The notes: generated from the sequence alone by a model not told the origin. DNA of 64,000 nucleotides from Saksenaea vasiformis B4078 (GCA_000697055.1 JNDT01002341.1:1-64000), one strand, 5' to 3'; counted from the stretch's first letter, positions 25,610 to 37,419 are shown. A program made the numbers and translations.

Positions 25610-25990
25610 TCATATAAGGTATTCATCACATATGTCTGTTCGTAAAATATTTCGATTACCATCGCGGTAACGGATCATCCATTTACCGTCAGGTAACTTG
25701 ACATAAAAATTGGAATAAGGGAACTCGTTTGGTTTACAATAGGTTGGACTATAAGGCGGTACAATCGTTTGACAGGTAGATGTTGTTGAGGTTGTGGAAG
25801 CAACACTGACAGGTTGGCGTCGTCTTCCATGTCGTCGCCTACGTTGTCCAGGTGTTGATGATGATGAGGATGAGGAACCTGTTTGTCTGTTGGGTAGACG
25901 CAGGAATTTTGTCAATTGTGACCATAATCCATGATCGCTTTCAGATGATGAAGATAGTACGGATGAATTAATAGAAGTACGAAAATTCAT
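25610..25990 (-). CDS. Small Ser- and Arg-rich protein of unknown function
   Basis: A single exon encodes 126 aa. The N-terminal half is rich in Ser (SSVLSSSSESDHGLWSQL, then a run of seven Ser). A very basic patch, RRRRHGRRRQP, follows at about 70. The C-terminal 40 residues look folded and aromatic (FPYSNFYVKLPDGKWMIRYR, then DGNRNILRTDICDEYLI). The basic patch could be a nuclear localisation signal. I do not recognise the family. The compact C-terminal motif and a clean ATG and stop argue for a real gene. It lies in the same direction as IF-2, 165 bp downstream of it. Confidence 0.6.
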   Translation of the reverse strand: MNFRTSINSSVLSSSSESDHGLWSQLTKFLRLPNRQTGSSSSSSSTPGQRRRRHGRRRQPVSVASTTSTTSTCQTIVPPYSPTYCKPNEFPYSNFYVKLPDGKWMIRYRDGNRNILRTDICDEYLI

Positions 25991-26154
25991 TGTATAAAGA
26001 AGAAAAGCTGAAGAAGCAAAAAAAAAAAAAGGTGATCGATGGTTGGTTTATGTAATCCTTGGACTTAATTTTTTGATCAACAGCTGTGGATCCAGCCAAT
26101 CAGATGCATCAGGTGTCAACATCTGACACCACGTTTATGGAGAGGGATGGATTT

Positions 26155-29148
26155 TTACAGCTTTTGTTTCGTTTCTATGAGTTGAATACTCTGAATCACA
26201 TCACCTGGCTGGAATCCACTATAACCAGCAAAGGCCATGCCACACTCTAATCCCTTTTTGGCCTCCATAATATCTTTCTTGACTTGTCGTAATGTATCCA
26301 GTTCGCCTAACAAAAAACAATTGAGTATTTTCCATTTATGTAGGAAAGTGGCCGATCCGTTTTTCTTTTTTACCTTCCCAAATTGTTTCTTTGTCCCGAA
26401 CAACTCGAACACGACCGTTCCGGGAGATCGTTCCGTTTGTCACACGGCAACCCGCGATAGCTTTGGTTTCACGACCCTTGACAGAAATGTCAAAGAGTTG
26501 TAGCACACTGGCTTCGCCGACGACCTGCGTCGTAACGATCGGTGGAAGAATATCACTCAATTGTTCCTTGACATCCTCCAATAACTGATAAATAATGGAA
26601 TAAGATCGCACCTGGACACCCTGTCGATGTGCCTCCGCCTTGATCTTTTTATCTGCCTTGACATTAAAGCCAATAATATGACCCTCACATGCAGCGGCTA
26701 ATTGTAAATCACCCTCCGTGATGTTACCCACGCCACTGTGTACCACCTTGACCCGGATTTGCTTGTTCTGCAATCCGCCGAGACAGTCCACCACAGCCTC
26801 AACTGTACCGCTGACATCGCCTAGATCACGCGGGGGGAGAGAGAGAAGAGAGGTGTTCATCATCGACCTTCTGACTTTTTTTTTATTACTTACCCTTGAC
26901 CACCGCACGGTATTCCAGTCCCGAATCCTGCTTTTCTCCCTCTTCTGTATCTCGCGACGCGGACTGAATAGCACTTAGACGTTTACCCAGTGATTCAGGC
27001 GCAGTGTCACGCATGCCTCGTTGGAATAACAGCATTTCTTTTTGATACTGTTTTTCAATTAATCGCTCCTGCTCCAACTGTTCACGCTGCTGTCTACGTT
27101 TTTCATTAATCACTTCCAGATCACGCAGTTGTTGATCTCTTTGATGTCGTGCAACACGGTTATCAATCACCGTTTTCGCTGTGTTCTAACCAAAAAAAAA
27201 AAAGGCCTCGCTTTGATTAATGCATCCTCTTTTTCATTTATCTGTTTTCTTCTTCTACCTCATCGGGCGCCTGCAGCATTTCATCACCGGCATTTGGTAC
27301 TTCTTTCCATCCGATGACTTTGACTGGCATACCCGGAGGGGCTTCCTTCACCGCCCGACCGGTATGATCTGTCATGGATCGCACTTTACACCATGTTTGT
27401 CCTGCAACCACCAAAGATCCGGGACGCAGAGTGCCACGTTGAACCAAGACCGTCGCCACGTTACCTCGACCCTTTTCAATTTGGGACTCGATCACAACAC
27501 CTTCTGCACCATCCTCCTTCTCCGCCTTCAATTCCATGATTTCGGAAAGGGTGGCAATGGTTTCCTCCAACTGATCCAATCCAAGACCCGTCAGGCCAGA
27601 CACCTCGACGCAAGGTACCTCTCCACCAATTTCTTCGAGATGGACATTGTACCGTGCCAATTCCTGCTTTACCAACGAGGAGTCCACGCCAGGTTTATCG
27701 CACTTATTGATCGCCACCACCATTGGTACATTGGCTCTCTGTGCATGCTCAATTGCTTCAATCGTCTGCGGCATCACACCATCGTCGGCAGCAACCACAA
27801 GAACAACGATATCCGTTACCTGAGCACCACGTGCTCGCATCGCGGAAAAGGCAGCGTGACCGGGTGTATCAAGGAAAGTAATGCTCTTCTTTGATGGCAG
27901 AGTCACTTTCAAGAATGGATGTTATTTTACATCAACGGTGAACATGAGCTACACTTTACCAGAAAATGCACCAATATGCTGTGTAATACCACCGGCTTCA
28001 CCAGCTGCAACGGACGTCTTGCGCAGAGTATCCAGTAACGTCGTCTTGCCGTGATCGACATGACCCATGATAGTCACAACAGGAGGTCGTGTTGGCAGCT
28101 GACTAGGATCGACAGGTGGAGGTCTATCGCGTAAAAAAAGAAATTGTTCGTTAGCTTCCTTATACATAAATGGGCGTTGGGTTTTTTTTTCTTTTTTTTT
28201 CTTTTTTTTTTACCTTGGAAAGATGTCCAGGGATTGTCTTGCATCTACAATAGGATTCATGTTCAACTGCATAGCGATAAGACTTGATTCATCCGCCGAA
28301 AGCACTAACAAAAATCATGGAATAATAAACGGCCAATTCTCTTTCTCCTTCCTTCATCCGTACATACTATGGTCATGCGATGTGTTTTCCATTTCCAAAT
28401 CCTTCATGGTAGACACCAATTGCTCTGAAATAAATAGAGTGTTTAACATACAAACGATAGATTACTGGTGTTCTTTCAAACCTAGTCGTATGCCCAAGAC
28501 TCTTGATAAGTTGGCGACATTGATAATCTCGGGAATATAAACATCCCGTACTTCTTTCTCCTTTTCCGCTGCCTCCTTTGCCTTGAGTTTTGCTTGTCGT
28601 TTCCGTGCCATCATTTGAACGCGTTCCTCTTCTTTCTGAAGTCGTACCATTTCTTCTAGTTTTTTCTTTCGCTCTCTTTTCTGTGCTGCTGTTTCCACTA
28701 CATTCGATCGTTCTGGCTTGCCAAACTTATGCACTTGACGATCGTGAAGCTTCTGCGGTTGCCCCTCATGCTTTTCAACATGGAGATCGGCTGGTCGGCT
28801 CCAGTCACGTTTCGGAACGACTCGTTTCGGAACGACTCGTTTCTGACCTTTTGGCGTGTCTTTTCTTGCCGGCTCTTTCTTTGATGACGATGGCCGTGGG
28901 GGGCGTGCCCATTTGTCACTCGCTGGTGTTTCGCTGGGTGGCAGCTGCCATTTGTTTGGATTCAACGGTGAAGACTTTGGGTTCGATCGAAGACCCGATG
29001 GTTTTCCAAGACCGCCGAGACCAAGACCAAGGAGATCTTTCTCTTCGTACACAGGACGTCCGGTCTGGAATGACCGACATGGGTTTTGACAGAGCAAGAA
29101 CCGTGGCCGTACAGGCCTGACAAGACACAGTGCACGTTGTCCGTTCAT
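26155..29148 (-). CDS. IFM1: Mitochondrial translation initiation factor IF-2
   Basis: This GTPase places initiator tRNA on the mitochondrial small ribosomal subunit. ATG at 29146-29148 begins a basic presequence ([19 protein letters not shown]). A long charged linker rich in Lys/Arg/Glu follows, then exons leading to the G domain: [17 protein letters not shown] (G1), [12 protein letters not shown] (G2), [20 protein letters not shown] (G3) and [10 protein letters not shown] (G4). Domains II-IV follow, including [35 protein letters not shown] and [20 protein letters not shown]. It ends [19 protein letters not shown]. There are about eight introns; one at about 27189-27258 separates APDE from [11 protein letters not shown], and the last lies between WEG and ELDTLR. 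All joins keep the frame. Identity is secure. Confidence 0.94.
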
Positions 29149-30253
29149 TCGCGAGGGTGAAAGCGCAGGCAAAATACAAAAGCAGTAAGCTTGCAGGCCC
29201 CCCGAGGCAGTTCACAATTCAAAGCCACTTGATCCTCGATTTTGGGGACCCTCATGCAAAAGGGAAATTTGACACCTTCTAAATACGGAGCAAAGTCATC
29301 ATCATCAAACGAAATAAATGCCAGCCTCAGAGCCATCGATGGAGGATCTTTAACAGAACGGATGATAGCCAAATTATCCCTCCATGGAAAACGATACCTT
29401 AGACAGTGATCCATTGTATGGCAGTGAGGATATTGCTGAAGATGCTGTCAGAGATCAGAAGCATGACAGTAGTGCTCCTGCTTGGTATGATAAAGTTTCG
29501 CTCAGCAAGGATTTCCAACGATGTTACTGTAATAGCTCGCTCTGGATCAATCTAACCTATATCGTCCTTCATCTTAAGAAAAAGGACAAAGCGACCTTGA
29601 TTCGGACTGAGCTTATTGTCTTTGAACGTCTGTCTAGATGGCACAGCATTTGGTTCAAGGGAAGTTACAGTGTCAGATCTGCAATCAGTTTTCTAAGAAA
29701 GTGAAAAATTTAAATTGTTCTTTGTGAATGTCGGATAGTAGATATAGATGGATACAGTTGTGGTAAACGTTGCGTGCGCGGTAGTAGTTTAAGACGTACT
29801 TAAAACTATATTTGCTTTTATATCATGTATGCGCATATACTAATGCAGAAACATCACTTTTTCAAGCGACGATTAATACCCATGACAGCCGTACCATAGA
29901 GAGCAGTGTCCAAGCCCATTTACATAGCATAATTTCTGGCCAATATTATGCCTCCATCTCATCAAGAACGTTGGTAGTTAGCAGGAATACACGACAGTGG
30001 GAGGAGAAAATATAGCCTCGCAACGCTAAGCGTCGATGAGACAGAAAAAAAATAAATGACTACAAGAGAAATTTTAATCATGCAATGAAAGAAATGATGG
30101 AACCAGCGTCTATCAATAACCATTCTAGTTCAATGTCCAGTCGAACAGCACATCAAAAGCTACGACATAAAATGAATAACACCTAGCATACACAGTTGCT
30201 GAACGCAAAGCTGATACATTTATTGATAGTTATCAATACAGTAAAGAAGCACA
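29149..30253. other. Intergenic stretch upstream of IF-2
   Basis: A minus-strand frame at 29145-29414 (containing ALRLAFISFDDDDFAPYLEG) and a plus-strand frame at 29384-29704 (MENDTLDSDPLYGSEDIAED) look somewhat protein-like but overlap each other and match nothing I know. They may be relics. The IF-2 promoter must lie here. Confidence 0.35.
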
Positions 30254-30469
30254 TCAATAAAATAATTCCATCGATTCCGTTGGTTCAACACCGTTTGAAT
30301 GAAGTACGTTGGCCTTCCATTTAGCGATCCATCTTCCGTCGCCGAAGGCGAGCTTAGCAATACACTCGTAGGTATCTCCGTCACAGGTGATGACTGCTAC
30401 TGGGACCGGAGCAGCTGTAGACAACGAAGCGGCAGCAGCGATAACAGCAAGGAAAAGAGCTTTGACCAT
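30254..30469 (-). CDS. Small secreted protein, 71 aa
   Basis: The protein begins MVKALFLAVIAAAASLSTAA, a textbook signal peptide with likely cleavage after STAAP or nearby. The mature part is about 50 aa with two cysteines (ITCDGDTYECIAKLAFGDG) and ends ESMELFY. Two cysteines nine residues apart could form one disulfide. The ATG at 30469 is preferred over an upstream TTG/GTG extension because it opens directly with the signal sequence. The function is unknown. Small secreted proteins in fungi include effectors, antimicrobial peptides and wall proteins, but nothing here decides among these. Confidence 0.6.
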   Translation of the reverse strand: MVKALFLAVIAAAASLSTAAPVPVAVITCDGDTYECIAKLAFGDGRWIAKWKANVLHSNGVEPTESMELFY

Positions 30470-31657
30470 CTTGAAAGTTACTTGTTTCTCTTGAAATGTA
30501 TCCGAGGATGAAGACGACAAGGCATCTATTGCCAATTGTTTAAATAGTTTCTGGAGTATAGGGCTGTCAACCGTAGTCACATCTGATGACTACTTCGGTA
30601 CTTTGTGAACAGAGTACCGTGGCGTACGAATTCATAACATTGATTGTTTATAGTAAAGCAATGCTGGACACAGACAATGCAAACTAAGATAAAGCAGCCA
30701 TCTCGGGATGGCGTATCTACTTGTGTGGAAAAGAATCTCAAACACTTTCTCACGATTGGTGGAACCGTGCAAAGAATACTTCCAAGGTCTTCCCGTTTGT
30801 TATGTCCACCAGCTGTACAAAGTTTAACTTTAGTATTCGAGAGTTTCAGGATAGATGGACCGGGATGGAAACAGACTTATAGAGAGAGAGAATAGAAAGA
30901 TGAGAGCCAGATGTATCCACGGAATCTGTCAAGTGCAGATTCTAGGATAGTCATTGAGCTTATTATATGGTCACTTAATTAATGTCAAAGGCCCACGAAA
31001 CAACACAATACACTTATGTTGAAAGCTATAGCCGGTCGAAAATCTATGTTGTGTTTCTTCAATTCATTCTATCTTGATATATTTCACGAAAATGACTAAA
31101 ATTAAATACGTATCTGTCCGTCCAAACGTACACTGAAATCTTTACGATTAGTCCAAAGGTTTGACAATAGCCCTAATAGGGCTTTGCCCCGGAAATGCAC
31201 AAAAAATGGGAAGTCAAACAAAAAAACAATACAACCATCGAGATCTGGAGACGATCTTCCTCTACGGTAGATGATCGGTGGTACCTTTTCATGCAAATGA
31301 ATGTACATATTTGGCAGCCAACTGTGAGAACTCCAACTGATGGTTACACCATAATGGCGCAAAGGTATGGACGCCAATCAGCGACCTCTCCATAATTAAA
31401 TGAGATGACATTTTGTTGACATCAAGGAAAGAGTCCTGAAACTAACTTTCTTTCATGCCTATGGCAAGAGCGTACTAAACTAAGACGGAAAGTTCTTGTT
31501 GAATCTGTAAAAACCTTATTTCGGACGTTGAAGTGATCAGTTTGATTGTGTCTTGACGGTAAGCATAATGTTTATCGGATAGAAGTGGCACATTCGTTCA
31601 GACCATCCAGCGGAATCCCGGCTAAGACTAGAATAGCACTCTAGTATACTGTTTATT
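30470..31657. other. Gene-free stretch
   Basis: The promoter of the secreted protein is expected near 30470-30700. Only short unsupported frames were seen in the rest. Confidence 0.4.
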
Positions 31658-31840
31658 GAATTACTTTTTACACTACTTTAAATAAATTTTGCGTCCATCA
31701 AGGGTCCAATTTGCGCTAAGGAAAAGATTAGACTTGCGTTATTACTTCATCAACTTTTCGTCAGAGTATTAAATAACCTACGTGAACTTGGACCCTCCTA
31801 TGGACACAAAATTTATTCAAGCAGCATAAAAAAGTAATTC
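31658..31840. mobile_element. Hairpin-forming inverted repeat (MITE-like), 183 bp
   Basis: The left arm (31658-31715) starts GAATTACTTTTTACAC. The right arm, read on the minus strand from 31840, starts GAATTACTTTTTTATG. Both then share AATAAATTTTG and GTCCAT...GGGTCCAA. The arms are about 58-60 nt, roughly 75-80% identical, around a 65-nt loop. There is no coding capacity and no clear target duplication. Confidence 0.6.
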
Positions 31841-32281
31841 CTGGTTAGTAAATGGATGTCATCTTACTTACCCCCGAAGTGTATTGCCATACTATAATGG
31901 CATCCAGCCACCGCACCTGGCTCGGTGGGGGCGGTTGTTGTTGGACAATGGCTTTCAATGGAGCAGCCACGTTTGGAACGGCGTGCAGAGGACTTGAAGC
32001 GATACAACGTCTGGCGATCTATTCCGAAAGATGAGCGATCCTGAGTGTGTGACAGCATTTACTTACTTGAGTGAAGGGCGAAAAGCACCAACACAGCCAA
32101 GACAGTTCAGGACAGAGGTCATGCAGCCTAAACGGTAGACAGAAAACATGAATAATCTTGTATGTACATAAATTGACATCGTTACCAGGGATGTTAAAGA
32201 GAACAGAGCCAAAGAAAAAAAAAAGGAAATTCGTGCGTTCCTTTAAGTATGGATTAGTTCGGGTGGAACCTGTGCTTATCT
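31841..32281. other. Intergenic stretch with a weak minus-strand frame
   Basis: A minus-strand frame (31864-32058) and the segment just upstream (MTSVLNCLGCVGAFRPSL, near 32120-32070) look like two exons, but the implied intron is only 26 nt, so no gene is called. Confidence 0.3.
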
Positions 32282-32455
32282 TGAAACATTTTTACTGCTG
32301 TGCGATGGAGTACTGGGTATCCATCACTGAAGTACCCTCAATGCAAAAAACGATTTTTTGTTTCAATGAGACATTTCCTTATCGTGAGACATTTTTACTG
32401 CTTTCTGACGGGATATCGAAAAACCATCACTGAAGCACTTTTTATGCAAAAATGG
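32282..32455 (+). repeat. Diverged tandem repeat, two copies about 104 bp apart
   Basis: ACATTTTTACTGCT occurs at about 32286 and again at about 32389. Each copy is followed some 30 bases later by CCATCACTGAAG and then ATGCAAAAA. The copies are diverged but collinear over about 65 bp. Confidence 0.6.
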
Positions 32456-32720
32456 GGTAATCAAGGTGCGAACTATTCCTTGGATTGACGCAAAATAAAC
32501 TACTCCCCTGCGCAAAAGGTCGTCGCTTCCCAACGCGAAATTATTACACATGAACATCTGAGGATATCTAACTGACGCAAATGCTTGTTCAAAATCCAAT
32601 ATTTGGCAATTGAAGGACCAGACGCTCTCGGTGTGTCTGTCTGCACAAAACACGTGATTCAAGCTGTCCAAGAAGACCGCTCATCTCGGAGTGAGGCTTC
32701 TTCATTTTTTGCCAAGTGAC

Positions 32721-33809
32721 ATGTTCTTTGATTTCAATTTGCCGTATCCAAAACAACTGGAACCAGCCGATCGCGATCGTATCGAACGTATTTTGACACG
32801 TATCAACCAAAGTAAGAAGCCACAATTTTACTACAGTGTTGATTTCAGTTGGCAGTCGCGCCAAGGGCAACCATTGCTTTGAATCAGACGCTCAACAGCA
32901 TTAAAGACGCCAAGGTAAAAACGTGCGATTACGATGCATGAAATAATAAACCACAGTGAAAAAGACGCTTGATCCTATTGCATCCTCACGATTCACCGAA
33001 GTGGAGCAACTGACTCGCGTCACCGTTGTTGTGGACGATCCAAAAAAGAACTATCAATTGGTAGCGATCAACCCTGCCAACCAGAACATTGATATCTTAG
33101 CTGTCCAACCAACCACGACAGATGTCTGCAAACACGCCTGCCAGTCTTATGAAATTGATGTGATTTCAATGGATTTAACGCAAAAGGGAATTTCACCAGG
33201 TTATACTGCGGCAAAGATGGCGGTCGGTCGTGGTATATTTTTCGAGATTTGTTACACCCACTCCCTGCGAGGTAACTACTCTCTTTGTGGAGGATAACCT
33301 GAAACCTACATAAGGCAACAACCAAAAAAAAATAGATCCTCGACGAAGGGCTGTGTTCTTCAGCAATGTAAAGCGATTGGTGGACGTCACACGAGGAGAA
33401 AACTTGATCTTTTCCAGTGGAGCACTTCAGGCGCTTGAAATCAGACGTCCATCCGATTTACGGATGATGTAGGTTGGTCGGCTTTCCTTGTTCCTCCAGA
33501 CTCACCCAAGGAGGGAAAACCAAAAAAAATAGGGGACTTTTGTTTGGAATGACACAAGATCAAGTGGAGGCAGCAGTGACATTTAATAACTATCGTTTGT
33601 TAAAAAAGGCTGGTATGTTAGTGCAATGGAAAAAAAAAAGGGAGAAAAGAAACTTACTGTTAAAATTAGAAACTCGTAAGAGCACGTTTAACGCTGCGGT
33701 GCGTGTGGATCCTCTCCCTGGTGGAGAAGGACAAAAACGTAAAAAGAAGGACGATGCTACGGCGGAGAAAAATACAAAGAAGGCCAAGCTCCAGAAAATC
33801 AGTGCATGA
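32721..33809 (+). CDS. RPP1: Ribonuclease P/MRP protein subunit p30
   Basis: This is a protein subunit of RNase P and RNase MRP, which process tRNA 5' ends and pre-rRNA in the nucleus. Exons 32721-32811, 32856-32914, 32965-33271, 33336-33468, 33533-33612 and 33670-33809 sum to 810 nt (269 aa). The N-terminus MFFDFNLPYP is the family start of the PHP-like TIM barrel. IAPRATIALNQTLNSIKDAK, LVAINPANQNIDILAVQP, YEIDVISMDLTQKGIS and GRGIFFEICY follow the known strand order. LIFSSGALQALEIRRPSDLR is the characteristic SSGA...RRP motif. A lysine-rich tail, KRKKKDD...KKAK, ends the protein and is probably nuclear targeting or RNA contact. Acceptors at 32855 and 32964 were chosen because nearer AGs break the frame. 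It converges on the metaxin gene. Confidence 0.9.
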
Positions 33810-34121
33810 TCGGCAGAAGCTTACAGAAAAATCTATATGACGCACATAGAAAAAAAAAGGAGCTGTATCCCTGCTTTCTCTTTTGGAGGGAAATGGTAAT
33901 ACGATCCAAATTGAATTTCGTTATCAACAAAAAACTGTCGTACTGATGAGGTGCAGCTCCTCAGGATGGAAAGTAATTTATCCTGTTAGGTTAGCATTTC
34001 AGGGATACAGATCCTCTTCTTGCAATGGGGAAGGGAGCGGGAGAAACAAGGGGATGCACGATTGTGTGTGTGTGAGACAGAGAGAGAGATCGCGTGCGCA
34101 TAGATAGATGTGTACTATTTT

Positions 34122-35310
34122 TTATTTAAGATAGTTTTCAAAGATGTGTTTGGCATAGCGCACTAGATTTTCATGTTTGCGTACGAGATCACGTAGCGTA
34201 TGTGCCTGTCGTTTTTCTACTTCTGTGATGGATCCATCCGTTACTTGTGGGGCACCCAGAATCACATGCAGATAGGAAAATAAAACAGCATCCATCCAAG
34301 TAGGCTCACTATAACATTTTTCAAAGTTAATATGAATCTTGTGTAGATGGGAACTGAGTTACCCTTACCTTGCATTAAAGAAATAAGTATCATCACCTAA
34401 TTTTACTGAAAGTGCTTCTAATGCTTGTCCAGCTGCTTGGTAAATCTAGTATAACTGTGAGAAAAGGGTTTGGGAGAAAGGACTGTCATACTTCTTCTCG
34501 GACCAAGATATCTCGATCAGCCAAAAGAGATTGTACAATTTCATTTTGTTTCTTGTAAGCCAAATAGGAGTTCACTGGCGCTGGCACATGACCATAATAT
34601 GCTTCGGATGTGTTTGGATAATTCAATGGTTCGAGCCACATAGAGAATAGCTAGGTATTGATGAGGTGAATAAGACTTTCTCTTTTTTCCTTTTTTTTTC
34701 TTTTTACCATGGCTGCATGTAATTTTGTTCGTGCTAGGGTTACAAAAGCATTTGTTTGATCTTTTTCCAATAGCTTCTCTTTGTTCTGTTGAAATATGAG
34801 CATTGTCCTACCATAGACTACCACTACTTGCCATGTCTTTGATCCATGCATGGATTTGTTCTCCATGATAGGTTGCACCGACGGTAGTCATCATGAAAGG
34901 CAGTTTTCCTAGTAAGTAGTTGTATCGTGAGCAAAAGATAACGAACTCTTTCTCTTCTCCTAACCTGAAGGAGAAGCGTCAGGCTCATTGCTGTTAATCA
35001 CTTGTACATCGATGCCACAGAATTTCATATACATCTAAGAAGAAGAAGAAGAAAAAGCGCGTTGAGCATGGCGTCTTCCTGCTGGTTTCTACTTTACTTG
35101 AATTTGTAAACAGTCAACGTCGAAGCTACCCCAGGTATTTCTGTAACCGGGACCATAGATATACAACGTGTCTGCAATGGGATGATCGGCTTCGTAGACG
35201 GGTGGATACACCTTGAGTGGGAAGTTCTTTAATTTCAGAAACTCGAGACATGCAGGTAATTCGATGGTTGGTAAACTTGGTAACGTCCCAAATCGTTCGG
35301 TGCTTGTCAT
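34122..35310 (-). CDS. Metaxin / SAM complex Tom37-like protein
   Basis: Metaxins are outer mitochondrial membrane proteins of the sorting and assembly (SAM) machinery that inserts beta-barrel proteins. ATG at 35308-35310 opens MTSTERFGTLPSLPTIELP. The thioredoxin-like half has TLYIYGPGYRNTWGSFDVDC, then MKFCGIDVQVINSNEPDASP and SGKLPFM. The GST-C-like half has AFVTLARTKLHAAM, LFSMWLEPLNYPNTSEAYYG, FFNARPTWMDAVLFSYLHVI and ends AKHIFENYLK before TAA at 34122. There are about six short introns. The pattern SPSGKLPF followed by the ARPTxxDAxLFxYL helix is diagnostic of the metaxin/Tom37 GST-like fold. Assignment to SAM35 or SAM37 is not attempted. Confidence 0.85.
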
Positions 35311-35428
35311 GTTCAATGACCCCGCAGACGCGATCTCTTTCTTTTTTCTTTTTTGGCGTAAGAGAAATCAAGTCACATCATTCGTACAGTGCAGGGTCAT
35401 GGCATTGCTGTGAACTTTGTGTAACAAC

Positions 35429-35457
35429 ACGAAGAAGAAGAAGAAGAAGAAGAAGAA
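35429..35457 (+). repeat. (GAA)n trinucleotide repeat
   Basis: About nine AAG/GAA units just upstream of the metaxin gene. Confidence 0.85.
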
Positions 35458-36652
35458 CAAGTAGAAGAAATGCATGGCGTATTTCTACATAATCATGCGC
35501 ATTACAAATGTTTATTCAAAAAGGCGGTGCCACTGAGGACCAGACCCGCAAACAGATGCGTGCCAATGGCGCATTTTTTCCTAAGTTTTTTAAAGTTGTT
35601 AATTACCGCCAAAACATAAACAAAACGTTCTGTCAATGATGACAGTGAATTACAGGTATTTGGATGCCAAAAAGAACAAAAGAAAGAAAGGAAGGGAAAA
35701 AACACAACATTCAATCCCTGCGTTGACTTCAGGGATTGAGGATTTTTCTCGAATTTCTGGGTTTCCTTTTTTTTTTTGGTGATCCAAAAGGGAGAGAGAG
35801 AGAGACATGTACTCCAGGCTATCGGCTAAATAATGTGCCTTTTGCTTGTTTGTTCTGTTCTTTTTTTCTCAAGATCAAGTTGTCTCATATGATTCAAATG
35901 GTAGCACTTTCCTTTCCTTAAGAATGACCGGGGAAAGAACAAGTTTAACGTGGTTGTATTTAGCAACAACAATTGAATGATTTGCTGATCAATCCAACGC
36001 TGTCATTCCGTTCGCTTAATTGAATTGGGCCATATATAGTACAAATTTCCCCCATCATGTGGCTAAGCAGAAGCCTATTCATAACAGTTATGCCAAGGTT
36101 AAAATGATAGAATATATTAGTTCCAATCTGGCGCGTGCGTTAGTAACACGAGAGAGATAGAGAGAGAGAGAGGGAACCCACAGTGTTCGAAAATGATCGT
36201 ACGCCTCTCCCTTTTCATTCCTTAAAAGGTAATGATGATGCATGGGGTTCCTTTAGTATGGGACCTTTCTTCTTTCTCTCTTTCTCTCCTTCCCCTTCTC
36301 CTGACGCGCGCAAAATACAAAAACAATAATACGTCTATATTTATCTCAATCGATCAACAGGGGGGGGGGGGAAGTTGAAGTTAAAGCACAAAAAGGGATG
36401 CGTGAATATTTTCATGGTTGGCGCCATCTCCTTGAGAAAAAAGCTATGAACAAGAATTTTATTATTTACAGCTCACCAGGAGCTGAAATAAAAAAAAACG
36501 AAATAAAATAAATGATCAAGATATACTATATCTGTTGTTTTTTTGTTCAAGTTGTAAAGGAATGATCCGTAATGACTGATTTGCATGTTCAGGCACGCGG
36601 ATAAAGCATTTAGTGGTCTAAAGTCAGCCAGCCAAGTCAGTCAGTCAATCAG
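35458..36652. other. Gene-free stretch between metaxin and E2F
   Basis: It has GA repeats at 35792-35804 and 36149-36172, a G-run near 36360-36371, and a (CAGT)-like imperfect repeat at 36624-36665. No gene or RNA was recognised. Confidence 0.45.
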
Positions 36653-37369
36653 TCAGCCAGTCAGCCTTATTGTTATTGCAGGACTTACAGTTGGATAAGA
36701 TGCGTCATTTTCTTGATGAATATTGATATCGGTGTTATAAGGTGCATTTACAATTAACATTTGTTGATGTGGAATGACTTCGAATTGACTTATATCATCT
36801 TTTGTCAGATAACAGTGATCCTTATGACGTAAAAGAATCTGTTCAATTTCAAGATCGACTTGTCGTCTTGCGCTGTCTAGTTGATCCAATTCGTTTTCTA
36901 AACTGCGATTGCGACTTTTTAACTTGGCCAACCGTTGCTCCAGTGCCGAAGTAGGTGACGGATTTCCACTTTTGAAAAAAAAATTCATGCAATGAGATTA
37001 AAATTTTACCGCCTTTTTTTTTTTTTTTAGGATACATACATCCACCGCACATGATTCTTGGAATTCTTTTCAATAAGTCGAATACCTTCGAGTACATTTG
37101 TAATGTCGTAAATACGTCGTTTTTGTACTTTCAGTTGGTCTGCCGCAACGTTTAAATCAAGATCACCATGGCTACTGGAACGTAGTAACGCAATAAATTT
37201 CTTCGTCAATAGACCCAAAGAAGAATCATAACGACAGGACTGTGCGTTAGGCGGGCTCATCGATGGATGAATCTGAAACGGCACTATTCAAAAAGGTAAT
37301 AAGAACTTCGATTCTATCTTTCTTGCAAAAAAAAAAAAATCGAAGTTACCCGCTGCGTGACGAGATCGT

Positions 37370-37407
<38 letters not shown>

Positions 37408-37419
37408 GTTGGTGGTCAT
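36653..37419 (-). CDS. E2F-family transcription factor
   Basis: E2F proteins drive G1/S genes, usually as dimers with DP. Exon 1 (ATG at 37417-37419) encodes MTTN, twelve Ser from an AGT repeat, and RRSRHAA. An intron (about 37282-37351) joins it to [12 protein letters not shown]. The winged-helix DNA-binding domain has [16 protein letters not shown], then [20 protein letters not shown] and KNSKNHVRW, including the RRIYD recognition motif. After another intron comes a leucine-zipper-like coiled coil ([20 protein letters not shown]) and a short marked-box-like segment, [19 protein letters not shown]. The end ([10 protein letters not shown]) is short and no retinoblastoma-binding transactivation segment is visible. 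A downstream exon cannot be excluded. Dikarya lack E2F, while chytrids and other early fungi keep it. Confidence 0.88.
37369..37407 (+). repeat. (ACT)n microsatellite within E2F exon 1
   Basis: About twelve ACT units; on the minus strand they are AGT codons for a poly-Ser run in the E2F protein. Confidence 0.9.

Noticed and set aside
27220..27894. 224-codon plus-strand frame
   Set aside because: It is the exact antisense shadow of the IF-2 G-domain exon.
28590..29120. 176-codon plus-strand frame
   Set aside because: Antisense shadow of the first IF-2 exon.
29145..29704. Opposing open frames upstream of IF-2
   Set aside because: They overlap each other and the IF-2 start region, with no recognised family, so neither is called as a gene.
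31864..32130. Two-exon small minus-strand gene
   Set aside because: The intron needed would be 26 nt, below any plausible size, and no motif supports it.
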